Shown one piece after another: positions 1-11,785 of a stretch of DNA of 64,000 nucleotides. The position numbers were made by a program, and so were the translations under genes. Source of the stretch: Liolophura sinensis. Lineage: Eukaryota; Mollusca; Polyplacophora; Chitonida; Chitonidae. The stretch's first letter is position 1. Each line of letters starts with the position of its first letter. The DNA lies in the NCBI RefSeq assembly GCF_032854445.1, contig NC_088306.1, positions 8,954,193 to 9,018,192 of the forward strand, written 5' to 3'. The notes beneath the pieces were generated by a model, which saw only the letters and a program-made list of their open reading frames with translations, was not told the DNA's origin and did no database searches.

Positions 1-487
1 CAGTACCATGACACCATCTGCACCATTATCTAATCTGCACCATAATGAGAACAGTACCATGACACCATCTGCACCATTATCTAATCTGCACCATAATGAG
101 AACAGTACCATGACACCATCTGCACCATTATCTAATCTGCACCATAATGAGAACAGTACCATGACACCATCTGCACCATTATCTAATCTGCACCATAATG
201 AGAACAGTACCATGGCACCATCTGCACCATTATCTAATCTGCACCATAATGAGAACAGTACCATGACACCATCTGCACCATTATCTAATCTGCACCATAA
301 TGAGAACAGTACCATGGCACCATCTGCACCATTATCTAATCTGCACCATAATGAGAACAGTACCATGACACCATCTGCACCATTATCTAATCTGCACCAT
401 AATGAGAACAGTACCATGACACCATCTGCACCATTATCTAATCTGCACCATAATGAGAACAGTACCATGACACCATCTGTATCATGA
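1..487. repeat. 51-bp minisatellite, about 9.5 copies
   Basis: Head-to-tail units of 51 bp, each beginning near ATGACACCATCTGCACC and ending GAGAACAGTACC, run from the first base, so the array continues left of the window. Copies are almost identical; the main variant is ATGGCACC for ATGACACC. Because 51 is divisible by three, one frame stays open for 159 codons (8-487) as a 17-residue repeat. There is no sign of a signal peptide, splice sites or flanking exons, so it is read as repeat DNA rather than a protein. The near identity implies recent expansion or homogenisation. Confidence 0.95.
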
Positions 488-524
488 TCAAAATTTCTTC
501 ATAATCCAAATTCCATCGTAACAA

Positions 525-580
525 AACTGTGCCACGACCAGAACTGTGCCATGACCAGAACTGTGCCATGACCAAGTTTG
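525..580. repeat. 17-bp short tandem repeat, about 3 copies
   Basis: Three adjacent units of AACTGTGCCATGACCAG lie just beyond the 51-bp array. The following ~100 bases carry looser echoes (ACTGCGCCAAGAC, ACTGCGCCATAAC), so a decayed array probably extends to about 700. Confidence 0.7.
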
Positions 581-700
581 TGGCATAATGTGAACTAAAC
601 CACACTGAGAACTGCGCCAAGACAAAAACGTCTCCAAAATCAGGGCTGCACAATAGTTAAAACTGCGCCATAACCTTGATTGCTTGATCAAAACTTCCCA

Positions 701-2860
701 TGACCAGAACTATGGTATGATTGCGCATCGCTATAGGTCTATCCATTTTAAATGAGTTCAAATGTTAAAGTTCGAAGAAAGTGCGATGCCGTTGTAGGGA
801 AAATACCATTCAAATTGGTTGAATTAACAAAAACTATGTCTCAAAATATCTTTTTTTATTTTGTTTTGTTTCACCAAAGGAAATGTAGTAAAATTAACTG
901 TATATGGGGTTCACTTTTTTATTTTGGCCACCCCAGCAGACGGTTTAATGACAGAAAAAACATGTTGTACGTTGGAAGATGTAAACAAAATGAATACGAA
1001 TCCCAATAATGTAATGCACACGTGAATATGTTCGTAGAAAGAAAACAAGATGGTCAGTAAAACCCTCCATTTTATGTTTACATTTGACAGCTTTAAGTGT
1101 ATGTTTTTATAAAAATTTAAAAGGTAACTACCTCCAGGTACATTTTTATTGGCATGCATTTCTTGAATGTGATGAGTACCTTGACAATATATGAAACATG
1201 TGTTTTGGGGGGTTTTTTTTTGTTTTTTTTTTTTTGGACCCGCCAGTGCACTTTGAGCTTATGCGATTATACCGTGAGACGAAGCAAACTTATACATACG
1301 ACTGTTATGACTAAATCATCGGAACCAATAATCATACAGAGACTATACGGATACTTTATTACAGAAGTGAAAGTTTCTGATATTTATCTGAAAAGAGGAG
1401 AAAACAAAAGTGAAACTGCGAGTATCCATGTATACTGACTAATTGTCGCCCAAGATATGCAATCTATGGTACTTTCGGAAGAGAAAGCAATGTGCATTCC
1501 CACTGGTTGATACGTGATAGTTCCGTGATACCATGGAAACTTGTGGGTACTGCTTCTGATGGTTTCCAGAATCCCTATACATCCGTTGAAATTTATTCTG
1601 ATTCGGGAATTTCAGAAACCAGCGCTCTTGCTTATTAACAGAGCCGCCAATGACTGCCTGAGAACAGTCGTGTGTATCGCGATAGGGAATTCCGCCTATT
1701 CTCTCTCAGCTAATGGCTAACATCGACTTCATATGAGCGACTATGACCCATTCCAAGGAAGAGGAAGTTGGGGGGAGGAGGGAATCACACAGCTCATATA
1801 ACAGACCAGCTCTGGCTTACAAAGTCAATACTCAGATGATAACTGACAGACTTGCTCCGAACCTGATGATAGTCAGGTAAGCTGGATATTAAGTTACAAG
1901 CTGCTCTTAATATATGGAATTTTAATTTGCCGAAGACATGTATTTGAACTGTGAGATAGTTTCACTATATAACTCTCAGTACTTTTAGTTTTTCTTCGAA
2001 CTTTAATTGAACCGTCTTTTTATATTTACATAATTTTATGAACTTTTAGCGTCCCAGAGAGATGCAGTTGAAGTGTAAAATTCATGTAGTTTTGCGGCAA
2101 AAACTTATGGACTTCGAACGTTATTTAGAAATGTAATTCAGCTGTTAAATAGTTTTATTACATAGCTTCGTGAGCTTTTAATTTTCCTTAGTGCCATTAG
2201 ACTGTCAAATATCTTAAATACATAAACTTAAGGTCATATCTTTAGCTTATACTGGCTACATTTGCTGTATCCCTAAGTTTCCGGTATAATGTACATATTT
2301 ACGGAAGCCTGTTTCCGCAATTTGTCCTGTCTCCATTTGTTTTGGCTTCTTCTTATGTTATTATTGTCGAGTGGTTGCATTGCGTTTCCATTGTTGCGTA
2401 GTATTACGATGTAACTTCGTTTGTCTTGGCCTAAATTACTTTCAATGAAAGCACTCTACATGTTCAGTATTTCAGCTTTAACATAGTCAGCAGTGACGTT
2501 TCTTTCGTTTTTGTCATACCAAAATGCATCAAGTACCTATCGCTCTTGCTCCAAAATAAACATGTGGAACGGTCAGACGCGGAACATTTTTGGGATCCGA
2601 TCGACTTTACTTCAGGGACTTTTAGGGATCCGATCAAATTTATTTGGAGGAGGGGCGTACCTTACCTTACAAAATCGCGATGACGGTTACATGAAGTGTC
2701 GTTGGGATTGACTGTACTAAAATATTATAAGTAACTTTATTGATGTTAAATCCAACGTTTTGACCATGGTGGACAGACAGCACTTATAATGTCAGGCTAA
2801 CACTTTCTAAAGCCTTACAAATTAAACATTTTACACATTTCACATTGTAAATGTTACAAA
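701..2860. other. Gene-poor stretch, no feature recognised
   Basis: Only short unsupported ORFs are present. A T-rich run with interspersed G lies at about 1207-1234. No exon with paired splice sites, no SINE and no tandem array was recognised. Confidence 0.5.
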
Positions 2861-2867
2861 GTCTTGT

Positions 2868-3213
2868 CAGTTTATCTTACAGCTTATGTTACATCTTATC
2901 TTACAACTTACCTTACAAGTTACCTTTCAAATAATCTTACAACTTACCTTACAACTCATCTTACAACTTACCTTACGATTTATCTTACAGCTTACTTAAG
3001 ACTTATCTTACAACTTATCTTACAACTTATCTTTCAACTTACCTTACAGCTTATCTTAGAGCTTACCTTACAACATCTCGTACACTTTAGCTTATCTGCT
3101 CTTACAACTTATCCTACAACTTATCTTACAACTTAACTTATAACTTAGCTTACAAGTTATATTACAGCTTATCTTACACATTACCTTACAACTTATCTCA
3201 CAACTTACAACTA
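2868..3213. repeat. Degenerate short tandem repeat (CTTACAACTTAT type)
   Basis: About 350 bases are built from 10-12 base units of the form CTTACAACTTAT with substitutions (ACAGCTTAT, ACCTTACGA). The 90-codon ORF on this strand, rich in Leu, Thr and Tyr, is a by-product. Copy divergence suggests an old array. Confidence 0.9.
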
Positions 3214-5410
3214 TTGTTATGGAGATTCTATGATATGACCAGGCCTGATTTCACAAAAGTCTACTTTGATCAAGTGCGCTTTGGCTTTTTTAGCCTTGAG
3301 TTTAAATCACATTTCAAGTTTTTACTTAAGTGAAAACTCCCTTTGGGAAGTGGTTCCATAGATATTAAGTGATTTAGTAATTCTTCAGCAGTAGGTAGAT
3401 CTATCCAAATGGTCAGGGTTTTTCTCATTTTCAGGGAATTTGTGGATTTCCCCTTTCTCAATGTCCGTCAAACCCTCGCTCGAGTGATAGTTCGCGCAGT
3501 CAAACTTTCTTTGAAGACCACGTGTCTTCCAGTAACACGGCATTGAAGTTTACCCAGTCCATGGTTTAACCCCGACACCCAGGTTTTCTAAGGCCATGAA
3601 ACGATGATCACCTGCGCATAAAGATTTTTTAAAGAATATTGCGTTTAAACAACCATCGCATAATCGAATAATAAGTGACTAAATTCTTCTTTTGTTGACC
3701 TAATCGAGTGCATATGTGTTCTAAGACACACGTTTACCTCACACTACAGCCTTAGACAATAATTAGGTTTTAAACGCCATACTGACTTTGGCCTCATTAC
3801 TATAAAGATACCAAAATGTAATAACCCGAAGGAAGTGGTGATGTACTTTTTGTCGGTAAGAAACTGAATGGAAGCAAGAACCAAGTCGTGTGGTACTCCA
3901 CCATGGAGAATGAAAAATGTATTTTTGTCAGTATTTGCGCTGTTACCTGTCATGATATTCCCTCTAATGACGTCACATTTTATTGTCAACGTTCGTGATC
4001 ATATTTAGCTATTTCATATTATAACCCAAAACAGTTTGTTGAGAAATACCCGGAAAAATATATTACGATTCGTGCTGTTATTTGTGTATCTGCTGACTTC
4101 CTCTGTCTATGGTTGAAATGGGTAAATTAATTAGTAATTAGTAATTTCTCTTATCGGGACAGATATTATATATTACGTTGGTTTAGTCATTTGCCACTTC
4201 TGCGAAGGGAGGGAAATAACCCTAAGCCTAACCCTTCCCTCTGTAAACCTGCAGCATTACTATATTGAGGTAATGTGTCCATGATCAGGCAGCTACAAGA
4301 TGTTACCGGCTTTGGCTCGGAACTGCTAATGGCTGTGACGTCATCCAGGTCGCCTCGTTCCAGGGTCGTGAGTAAAAGTGAAGGGGACTGCATATAACGA
4401 GGTCACCAGATCCGAATTTTTCCGTATGACGTCATATCTAGGCTAGTACACAACTAGGTCGAATCTGAAACCTTTAGCTTTAGTGGGATTCCCTGACCTA
4501 CATTTGAAACGGCAGTACACAAACTAACCACAGCCAAAGGCTTCAATAGATATCGCCTGACTGCCCGAACATCACGACGAACATAATACAAACATTTCCT
4601 TCTTCTGTATTTGCGCGTGAAGTGACAGCCGTTTTATTATTATCTTTGTGAAGGCATGTAAGCTGTTCGGCACGACATGTGATTAAAACTGTGGACGGGT
4701 CTCTAGGCGGAGTGTAAGTGTTATCGCCTGAGCTTCATGCGTTTCCTCGCTGCTATGCACCTGGCTGGTAAGCTGTTTACCTCCGCTTTAGCCCCAAGGT
4801 CTATTGTGTTATCGCTTACCAGGCGTGTAACCGAAATCAAATACCTCAAGAATATTTGCAAAACGATGCTATTAATCGCCGTTGATGTGTTTTCTTATGC
4901 AAAATTGCCCATTTTCTAGGGACAGTTTTTAGGACATGCGTTTGCATGAGAAATAATCTCGAATTCTTGAATATAAGCTTTATTTAGAGGAAGGCAGTTT
5001 GGCTTCGTCAGGTATGTACAGAAATGATGTAAGCAATGCGACACCAAATTCAAAACCTTTATGCAAGGAGTCTAAGAGAAGAACAGGGACTCTGAAGCTA
5101 TCAGTATAGATGGAACCCGATGACAAATGAAATTATGAGTAAGAATATCCACATTTGCCAGACAATGGGACAGCAACCTACCCATTAAAATGACCATCAA
5201 AGTACATGGGATACACAGAATCACGACTACGTACATAAAACAAGCCTAATTTTACATCCCTACACGAGCATTTTGGATTTTTCTGGCAATTTTAAGTCAT
5301 TAGCTAGTTGTTAGCTCGGTAACATTTTGTCAAATGTAGTGCCATAGATAGACACAGGAATGTTCTATATGGTCATTTATACCTATCAGAAATTGAAAAT
5401 ACTTATGGAT
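3214..5410. other. Intergenic stretch, no gene recognised
   Basis: Scattered ORFs of 60-80 codons have no domain, no start context and no splice partners. Nothing was seen that could be named. Confidence 0.45.
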
Positions 5411-5599
5411 TTATTTATTTATTTATTTGATTTGTTACTCAAGAATATGTCACTTATACGACGACGGCCAGCATTACAGCGGGGGGAAGCCGGGCAGAGC
5501 CCGGGCAAAACCCACCATCATCTGCAGTTTGCTGACAGACCATTCCACGTGCGGCCGGAGAGGAAGCCAGCATGAGCTGGACTTGAACTCACGGCCTCA
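5411..5599 (-). mobile_element. tRNA-derived SINE family 1, 5'-truncated
   Basis: Read on the minus strand, the element has a body matching the other family-1 copies (GCTGGACTTGAACTC region, GGCCGTACGTGG block, CCCGGGCTCTGCCCGG block, GCCGCCGTCGTATAAGTG block) and ends in a (AAAT)n tail at 5411-5430. The tRNA-like head with the A box is missing. The two ORFs overlapping it are SINE translations. Confidence 0.9.
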
Positions 5600-7725
5600 T
5601 GGATTTATATATGTTGTGTACATTTGCGGTAGTGCATCTATATTATTTTTAGGTTTTCACAGAATTATTATAGAATACAAAATATATGTGAGATTAGGCA
5701 ACGCTTAAATACCTTAATTCTACGTATCAGACTGCAGGGTCATTTACAGATTTTCCAGAGGATATGAGGAAAGGTGCAAATTGGTTCTTTATAAAAGGAA
5801 TAGTGTCGGTTGTGTGAAAGACGCTAATAATTTAAGCCTACTATCTCTCTCTACTTGTTTTATTTCCTTTGGCAGTATATGCCAGAAAGCATGGGATTTA
5901 CGTCTCAACGGTATGGCCTGAATTTGTGATCTGCATTCGTGTATAACTCTTTTATACATCGCTTATCACGGCTGTTGTTCAGCGAAACTGCCAAATAAAA
6001 CGCTCACTGAGTGCTAGAGGGTGTGTACTTTACTACTCTTTACACATGTACATCAGTAGTTATAATAAAACCCTGAGGTGAATATATAAATTGACAAGTG
6101 GTAATAGTTGAGGCCATTTGGTATTCACTACACACTGTTGTCACCGCTCTGGTTTTACTCGTAGGTCTTTTATTATATTTGAATCTGAATTCAAGTTTTG
6201 ACCTTGGCAATTTGCAGGAGAGAAAGAAGGTCAGCACACCCTATTTTATGTTAGACTGACGATGGTATTATGATCTCTGACACAGCTATTTCTCTGACAA
6301 CTTAGACTCTAAGAGACATGTATGTATATACTGTGTAACGTTAATGTATATACACTCTACAAAATCAGGAACCATTTACTTCAGTTGTTTTCGACTGACA
6401 GTATTTCCTAAAGCATGTCTTAGAATCAAATGAGTTTCCCCGGTATCAACTGGATTATTCATACAGATCTCTTTATTTTAACACCTGGTACTACTCAGAA
6501 ACCTAAATATCATGAAAATAAATTTAAAGAGGCTGTACACCGGATATTTTTGGCAAACAATTCATATTCGTTAATCTAATCAGATTTTCTCTGCTTACCA
6601 AGAATATGTCAAATTATTGCCTTTTAGTAAATATCAGATTCTTACCTTTACAACCTGTACTGTTAGATGATTATAAAGTGTGAAAGTTATTACATTTTGG
6701 GAACTTTATTACCGATTTTGAACGGTAACACGGTGCACAGACGAGGCTGATATTTTTGTAAAAAGTAATTATTTTTGTCATTATTTGAGTAATTCTAAAA
6801 TAATAGCAAAGATTCGATTTGATCTGCACTGATTGATTTTTGCAAACAAATCTCCGATATAACCTATTTAAAGATCATAAAGAAACTTAATTAAAAGTTA
6901 AACCTCCTTGTGAAGTTTATCCTTATGTTTGCATTTTCAATCATACATGAGACTTCATGGGTTTTTTTTTGTTATTTCCTCTTATAATTATTTATTTATT
7001 TGTTTTTGTTGTTAAATCTCCATTTGTTTCATTATCTTTGTAGAATATAATATATCATTCTTCTTTCCACACTTCATACAACAGTTCTTAGCAAAGATTT
7101 AATTGACAGAATTTCGTCATTAATTGTTTTAGTGTACACTAAAACTAGTCACCGTTAGATTAACGAGGGAGTCAATAAATGCTTATTTTACAGACTTTCA
7201 TTCATAAGGTGCTTGGCACTGGTCCACTACAACTATCAAGTCCTTGGCCAGTGCGGTTGTGTGTTCGAATATAAGTCTCGCTGTTTTTTTATTACTTGTA
7301 ATTTCTCATTAATAATACCAGAAGTACATAAATAGAGGAAAGTATACCATGCTTTCTTTATATCCGGATTGCCTTATCTATACGCACCTTAATACACATT
7401 GATTGGTGCGTGCGATCACAGAAACAGTGAAGCTAATGTTTTTCTTTATAGAACATTACGTATCGATGCAATGTGGTAAAATTAATACATAAACGTTTGG
7501 CAGTAAAAGTAAAATATCAAACTTTTATTTCTATTCTAATAAGGGCTATGGAAGTATCCGTGCGTATTACATCAGCGCGGTGCTTGTATGATCAGAGTGT
7601 GTCTGAAACACCATTATCCTGAAAATTTATTCGGAATTCAAGCTTAAAATGCCAACTATCCTTCCTTCAAGGTTGAAAACTAATTGAATGCCTCTCTCTT
7701 ATATGTTACACTCATACAAACTATG
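5600..7725. other. A+T-rich intergenic stretch with one weak repeat relic
   Basis: No gene is seen. About 6060-6180 weakly matches the unnamed interspersed repeat found repeatedly at 36.8-37.7 kb (CACTGTTGTCACCGCTCTGGTTTTACTC). Around 7215-7265 a TGTGTTCGAAT motif resembles a polymerase III B box, but no complete SINE could be drawn. Confidence 0.4.
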
Positions 7726-7967
7726 TTATTTATTTGATTGGTGTTTTACGTCGTACCCAAGAATATTTCACTGATACGACGGCGGTCAGCATTATGGTTG
7801 GTGGAAAACGGGCAGAGCCCGGGGGAACCTACGACCCTCCGCAGGTTGTTGACAGACCTTCCCACGTACGGCCGGAGAGGAAGCTAGCATGAGGTGGACT
7901 TGAGCTCACTCACTCCTGGGGCATTACTCTGCGCTAGCGAGCTAACCAACTGAGCCTCGGAGGCCCC
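7726..7967 (-). mobile_element. tRNA-derived SINE family 1, near full length
   Basis: On the minus strand it begins GGGGCCTCCGAGGCTCAGTT, continues with a tRNA-like A-box region and a GAGCTCAAGTCC B-box-like region, then the common body and an ATCAAATAAATAA tail. At about 240 bp it is one of the complete copies in the window. Confidence 0.92.
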
Positions 7968-10620
7968 CTGTTGTTTTTAACAGAAAGTCTTTTGTGTGAG
8001 TGATACTCGAATGCATTATGTTATTATAACACAGTATTATGTCGTATTCAACATAATATTCTGTTAGTGTAACAGAATCTTTGTGTTGAATTAACAGAAT
8101 ATGTGTGTTACATTTAACAGAATAATCTGCTGTTAGAGCAGAATACAAATATAAAGATTAATTTTTTGGAGCTTACTAGCTTTCTATATTTCCTATACTG
8201 ATAAAGGAGTTAATGATTGTTTTGGAAATGGGCCTTGTGGTTACTGACTTGAAACGTTCTTTTTTTTTTTTTTTTTTCTTTGGTTTACGAGTTGTATAGG
8301 ATCAAGTAACTGGGCAGGAAAATTTGTTGATGTTTCACATTTATGACAATTTGTCAACAAGTTGGGAAGAAATATTTTCCTGAGGTAGTCACATGCCGCA
8401 CGATGTAAATCCAGCCACTGCCACACGGCGCTGTAGTCTGCTGAGCACTTGCGGAAGTTATGCTTTATCTATAGGGATTGAAAACCTGTGTATTGAATAG
8501 AATGACCCAACACCACAAATAAATTAAAATCACAAAAACTAATTGCCGATTATTTTTTACCAATCGACACGTCATGGAGGTAATTACTTCAGGGTTTAAA
8601 CATGACAGCTCATCCCTGTATGCTCTCGCACATGCTTCCTGTACTTTAACACAATGCTATAAAACAGTAATTAACTAATTTGTTTCAGGTGTTTTACTTT
8701 GTGTTTAAATCCAACAAAGAATCATTCGAACAAGATGTTTTGGGAAATAACCAATATCTCAAAATTAAACGTTATCTTAGCGCCGTCGTACAAGTGAAAT
8801 ATTTTCGAGTATGGCGGAAAACACCAATCAAATAGATAAACGAACGAATAAAATATATTGTCTGGCGAGTAAAATCATTAAAAATGAAAATTATTAAATG
8901 GCAATTGATTTAGCTCAAATGCCTTAGAGCCAGTTAATTACGTAGTCATATGGTTCACAGTCAAACTGCACTACCAGCGATCGACGTCAACCGCTAAATT
9001 TACTTATAAACTCGCCTGAACACTTTTTGGTTATTAGTGGGGTGGTAACTGTGGTATACTGACCGACGGAAATTCACCGGCTACGTGAGTCCATCGTTTT
9101 TTTATATTACAATTTTTATAATAAATTTCGTAGATTGAAAGTGGACAATTATTTTCACTTAAAGTAAAACCCGCATGCCTAAATGAGAATCTTACCTTGA
9201 ATGTAAACATTTCCATCCATATAGAGTAGAATATAGAAATGTGAGCTTGCGTTAAACAAGCCACTTTTCATTTAGATTACCATGTCTGCTTTAAATGACA
9301 AAATTTACATTTTTTGACATTTATGGTTAGTTTTTCATACTAAAAATCAAATGTAAGCGTGCTGTTCCGCCGACATATATCAACGTGAAATAATTATGGG
9401 ACCATTTAGTACCAAATTAGTCACGTGGTATTCTTGTTTAGTCACGTGGTATTCTTCTTTAGTAGATCATTTCTTTAGAATAAGATTAATAGCATGATAA
9501 AAAATCAGTTTTCCCTTTACATTGTTTTCATGTAAATTCTTATTACAATATAGTACTTCGAATTGTTACTTACGTTTTTGAATTCATGGTGATTTTCTAA
9601 GGGTTGTATTTTATGTAAGCATTTAACAATAAAACTCTAATTGAGGTAAACTAACTAGAGGCAGAAATTCATCAGTTACGTTTGCATGGCTATTTGCCAA
9701 AGATCACACGCCTTGCTGCTCTGATTTTGCTCTCCATGCTGATGCTGTCTTTTTTATGTTAATCTTTTACAGTTTATATTCTGTGCTAGATCTGACTTAA
9801 GCTTCGGCAAACTTTCCAACATTTTTTTAACATTGTATACATGGCAGACAATACATTCAATTCGTTCAGACAGCATATCAGGAAGTGGTCATATGGGTAT
9901 GACGTTTATGTAGATAAATTATCATAAATATTTTATTTGATTTTCAAATTAATCTTTAACTATTATAGCTTTAATTCGTGCCGTTTTTTTTTTCGTTTTT
10001 TTTTAGTAAATGCTGAATGCTACAATTGGTAGAGCTTCTTAAACACGAATTGTTTTGTCATTCAAAAATGGTGTTACTAAGGAGCCTAAAAATAAGTCTA
10101 TGACAGGTTGAACTATATTTACAAATCTGACAAAAAAATTCCCTCGCGATGGGCGTCTCGTTTTAAACATTCCATAATTTAAAAATCGACGGAATATAGT
10201 ATACATTAAGAGGAAGTGAGTTGATAGGCTCCATACCATACAGGCAGTGGCCTGATCACAGAGTCATGCTATGTAAAGAAAGGGTACACATATGACATCA
10301 TTATATATCTTTGAAGGTCAGTTTTACCCTGTTTTAATAGTCATTGCTTAAAATATTTAGGTATTTATTTGATAAGTGGTAAACGCCTTAACTGGCTGCT
10401 GTCAGGTGTTTGCGGAGCGTATCGGAGTAACGTAATCAAAATTACTGTCTGCGAACTCTCATTTTAGAAACGAAACAAGATTTAAATGTTTAAACGTCTA
10501 TCTACACTGGGTAGAAACATTAATGCCGTAAGGCAGTGACGAGGATGAATTGACTGGTTTGAAGAAAGGAATGCCCTGAGAGAAAAACTAATGTAGTTTC
10601 CGGCTTCCCCCCTTTTTTCC
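7968..10620. other. Intergenic stretch upstream of TNF-like gene 1
   Basis: No gene recognised. 8025-8145 contains five or so copies of AACAGAAT spaced 20-30 bases apart. A pure T run lies at 8259-8277. Around 9629-9750 is a diverged copy of the unnamed interspersed repeat. Two adjacent copies of AGTCACGTGGTATTCTT lie at about 9419-9455. Confidence 0.4.
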
Positions 10621-10649
10621 CTACTAAGTTATAAATATAGCAGTGAGAT

Positions 10650-10713
10650 GGGTTATCCCCTCATTTGTGTCCTTTGGTGTGATCACATAATAAGGTTATC
10701 TTCAGAATTTCCC
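10650..10713 (+). promoter_or_regulatory. Two possible NF-kB/Rel-like motifs upstream of TNF-like gene 1
   Basis: GGGTTATCCCC at 10650-10660 and AGAATTTCCC at 10704-10713 (GGGAAATTCT on the other strand, one base off a good kB site) lie 145-210 bases before the proposed transcription start. TNF genes are classic Rel targets in animals. The motifs are short and could be chance. Confidence 0.25.
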
Positions 10714-10827
10714 ACGCGTTCGCGTGTTGTCACTTACGCACGACTTTTGATATTGTTGCAGTAAATTGTCAAAACTAACAGAGGCCGGGCAGTCATATCG
10801 TCCCGCTAGAGATTGTTGGTAGCGGAC

Positions 10828-10861
10828 TATATATACCACCCGAGCACCACAGAGGTTCAGT
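10828..10861 (+). promoter_or_regulatory. Core promoter: TATA box plus TCAGT initiator
   Basis: TATATATA occupies 10828-10835 and TCAGT occupies 10857-10861. The A at 10859 lies 31 bases after the first T of the TATA box, the canonical spacing. The 576 bases from there to the ATG at 11435 contain at least one upstream ATG (10920, 17 codons), so the 5' leader may be long or may contain an intron. An alternative TATATATA at 11166-11173 would give a shorter leader. Confidence 0.5.
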
Positions 10862-11434
10862 GGGGCATACGCTGGCACATTGGCGAATAACTGGAGCTTT
10901 TCAGGAGTTTACCTTTACAATGTTGAGGAAGGAGAAGACTAACACGTTTACAATTATTCCATTTATACGGTGATTTGTCACAGAAATACCCACATATGCC
11001 GGAGTAATCCCCCAGATATAAACAAGGAACTGCATGGAAGTGTCATCATCAACTGACTTACACCAACGATATTAACGTTTCGCAATTACATACTGAAAGG
11101 GCTCATCAAATCCGTAATCGCCTGAAAGGCCCGCCATTGGTCAGTAATTGACTAACTGTTTCAGTTATATATAGTGTGGCACATAACAGTAAAATACTGC
11201 TGAAGGTGTTATCGGATCATAAACAAGGATTTCATCTGCCAGAGCAGCCCCGCAGCCCAGCACTCCAAAGATTCGATCCGGTAAGAGAAAGCCATCGGAT
11301 AAAACTCCCGTTCTTACGTTGTGGATGGATTAAAGGCCAGGTAGACTGCGTTGAACCGTCACGAAATTGTTTCGCTTTCGGAAGGAAAAGTCTGACGAAA
11401 GTATAGTTTGAGGCAATTAATTATTTTCCTCTAT

Positions 11435-11785
11435 ATGGAAATGGATGATAGACAGCAGACGTTGTCGGCAGATACCGATGTGGAACAAGACCGTGTTGGC
11501 AGAAGAACTCCTAGACACAAACCTTGGTACACCAAAAGTGTACGCTGCATCTTACTGACGTTGGTTTTGATGCTCTTGGCTGGCGTTGTTGGTTTTCTAG
11601 TCTTTCAAAGCATTAGAAGGTCCCACGGACCTACGGACTCCTATTCGGCACCTCAAAACCTCATGTGTGTACCGTGTAAGGATGCAGGGGTGACACTCCC
11701 AGAGGCAGTTGGACATAAACGGCATCATGTACAGGGCCCGTTGTGTTGCTTCAGCAAAGGAAGTAGCCAAGTTCCTTATACTTCG
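11435..11785 (+). CDS. TNF-like gene 1, coding exon 1 (membrane anchor and stalk)
   Basis: ATG at 11435 is chosen because no in-frame ATG lies upstream in the open frame; a second ATG follows two codons later. The exon encodes 117 residues and ends TCG|GTAAGT in phase 0. Confidence 0.88.

Noticed and set aside
8-487. 159-codon ORF of 17-residue repeats
   Set aside because: The 51-bp minisatellite unit lacks stops and is a multiple of three; no flanking coding signals.
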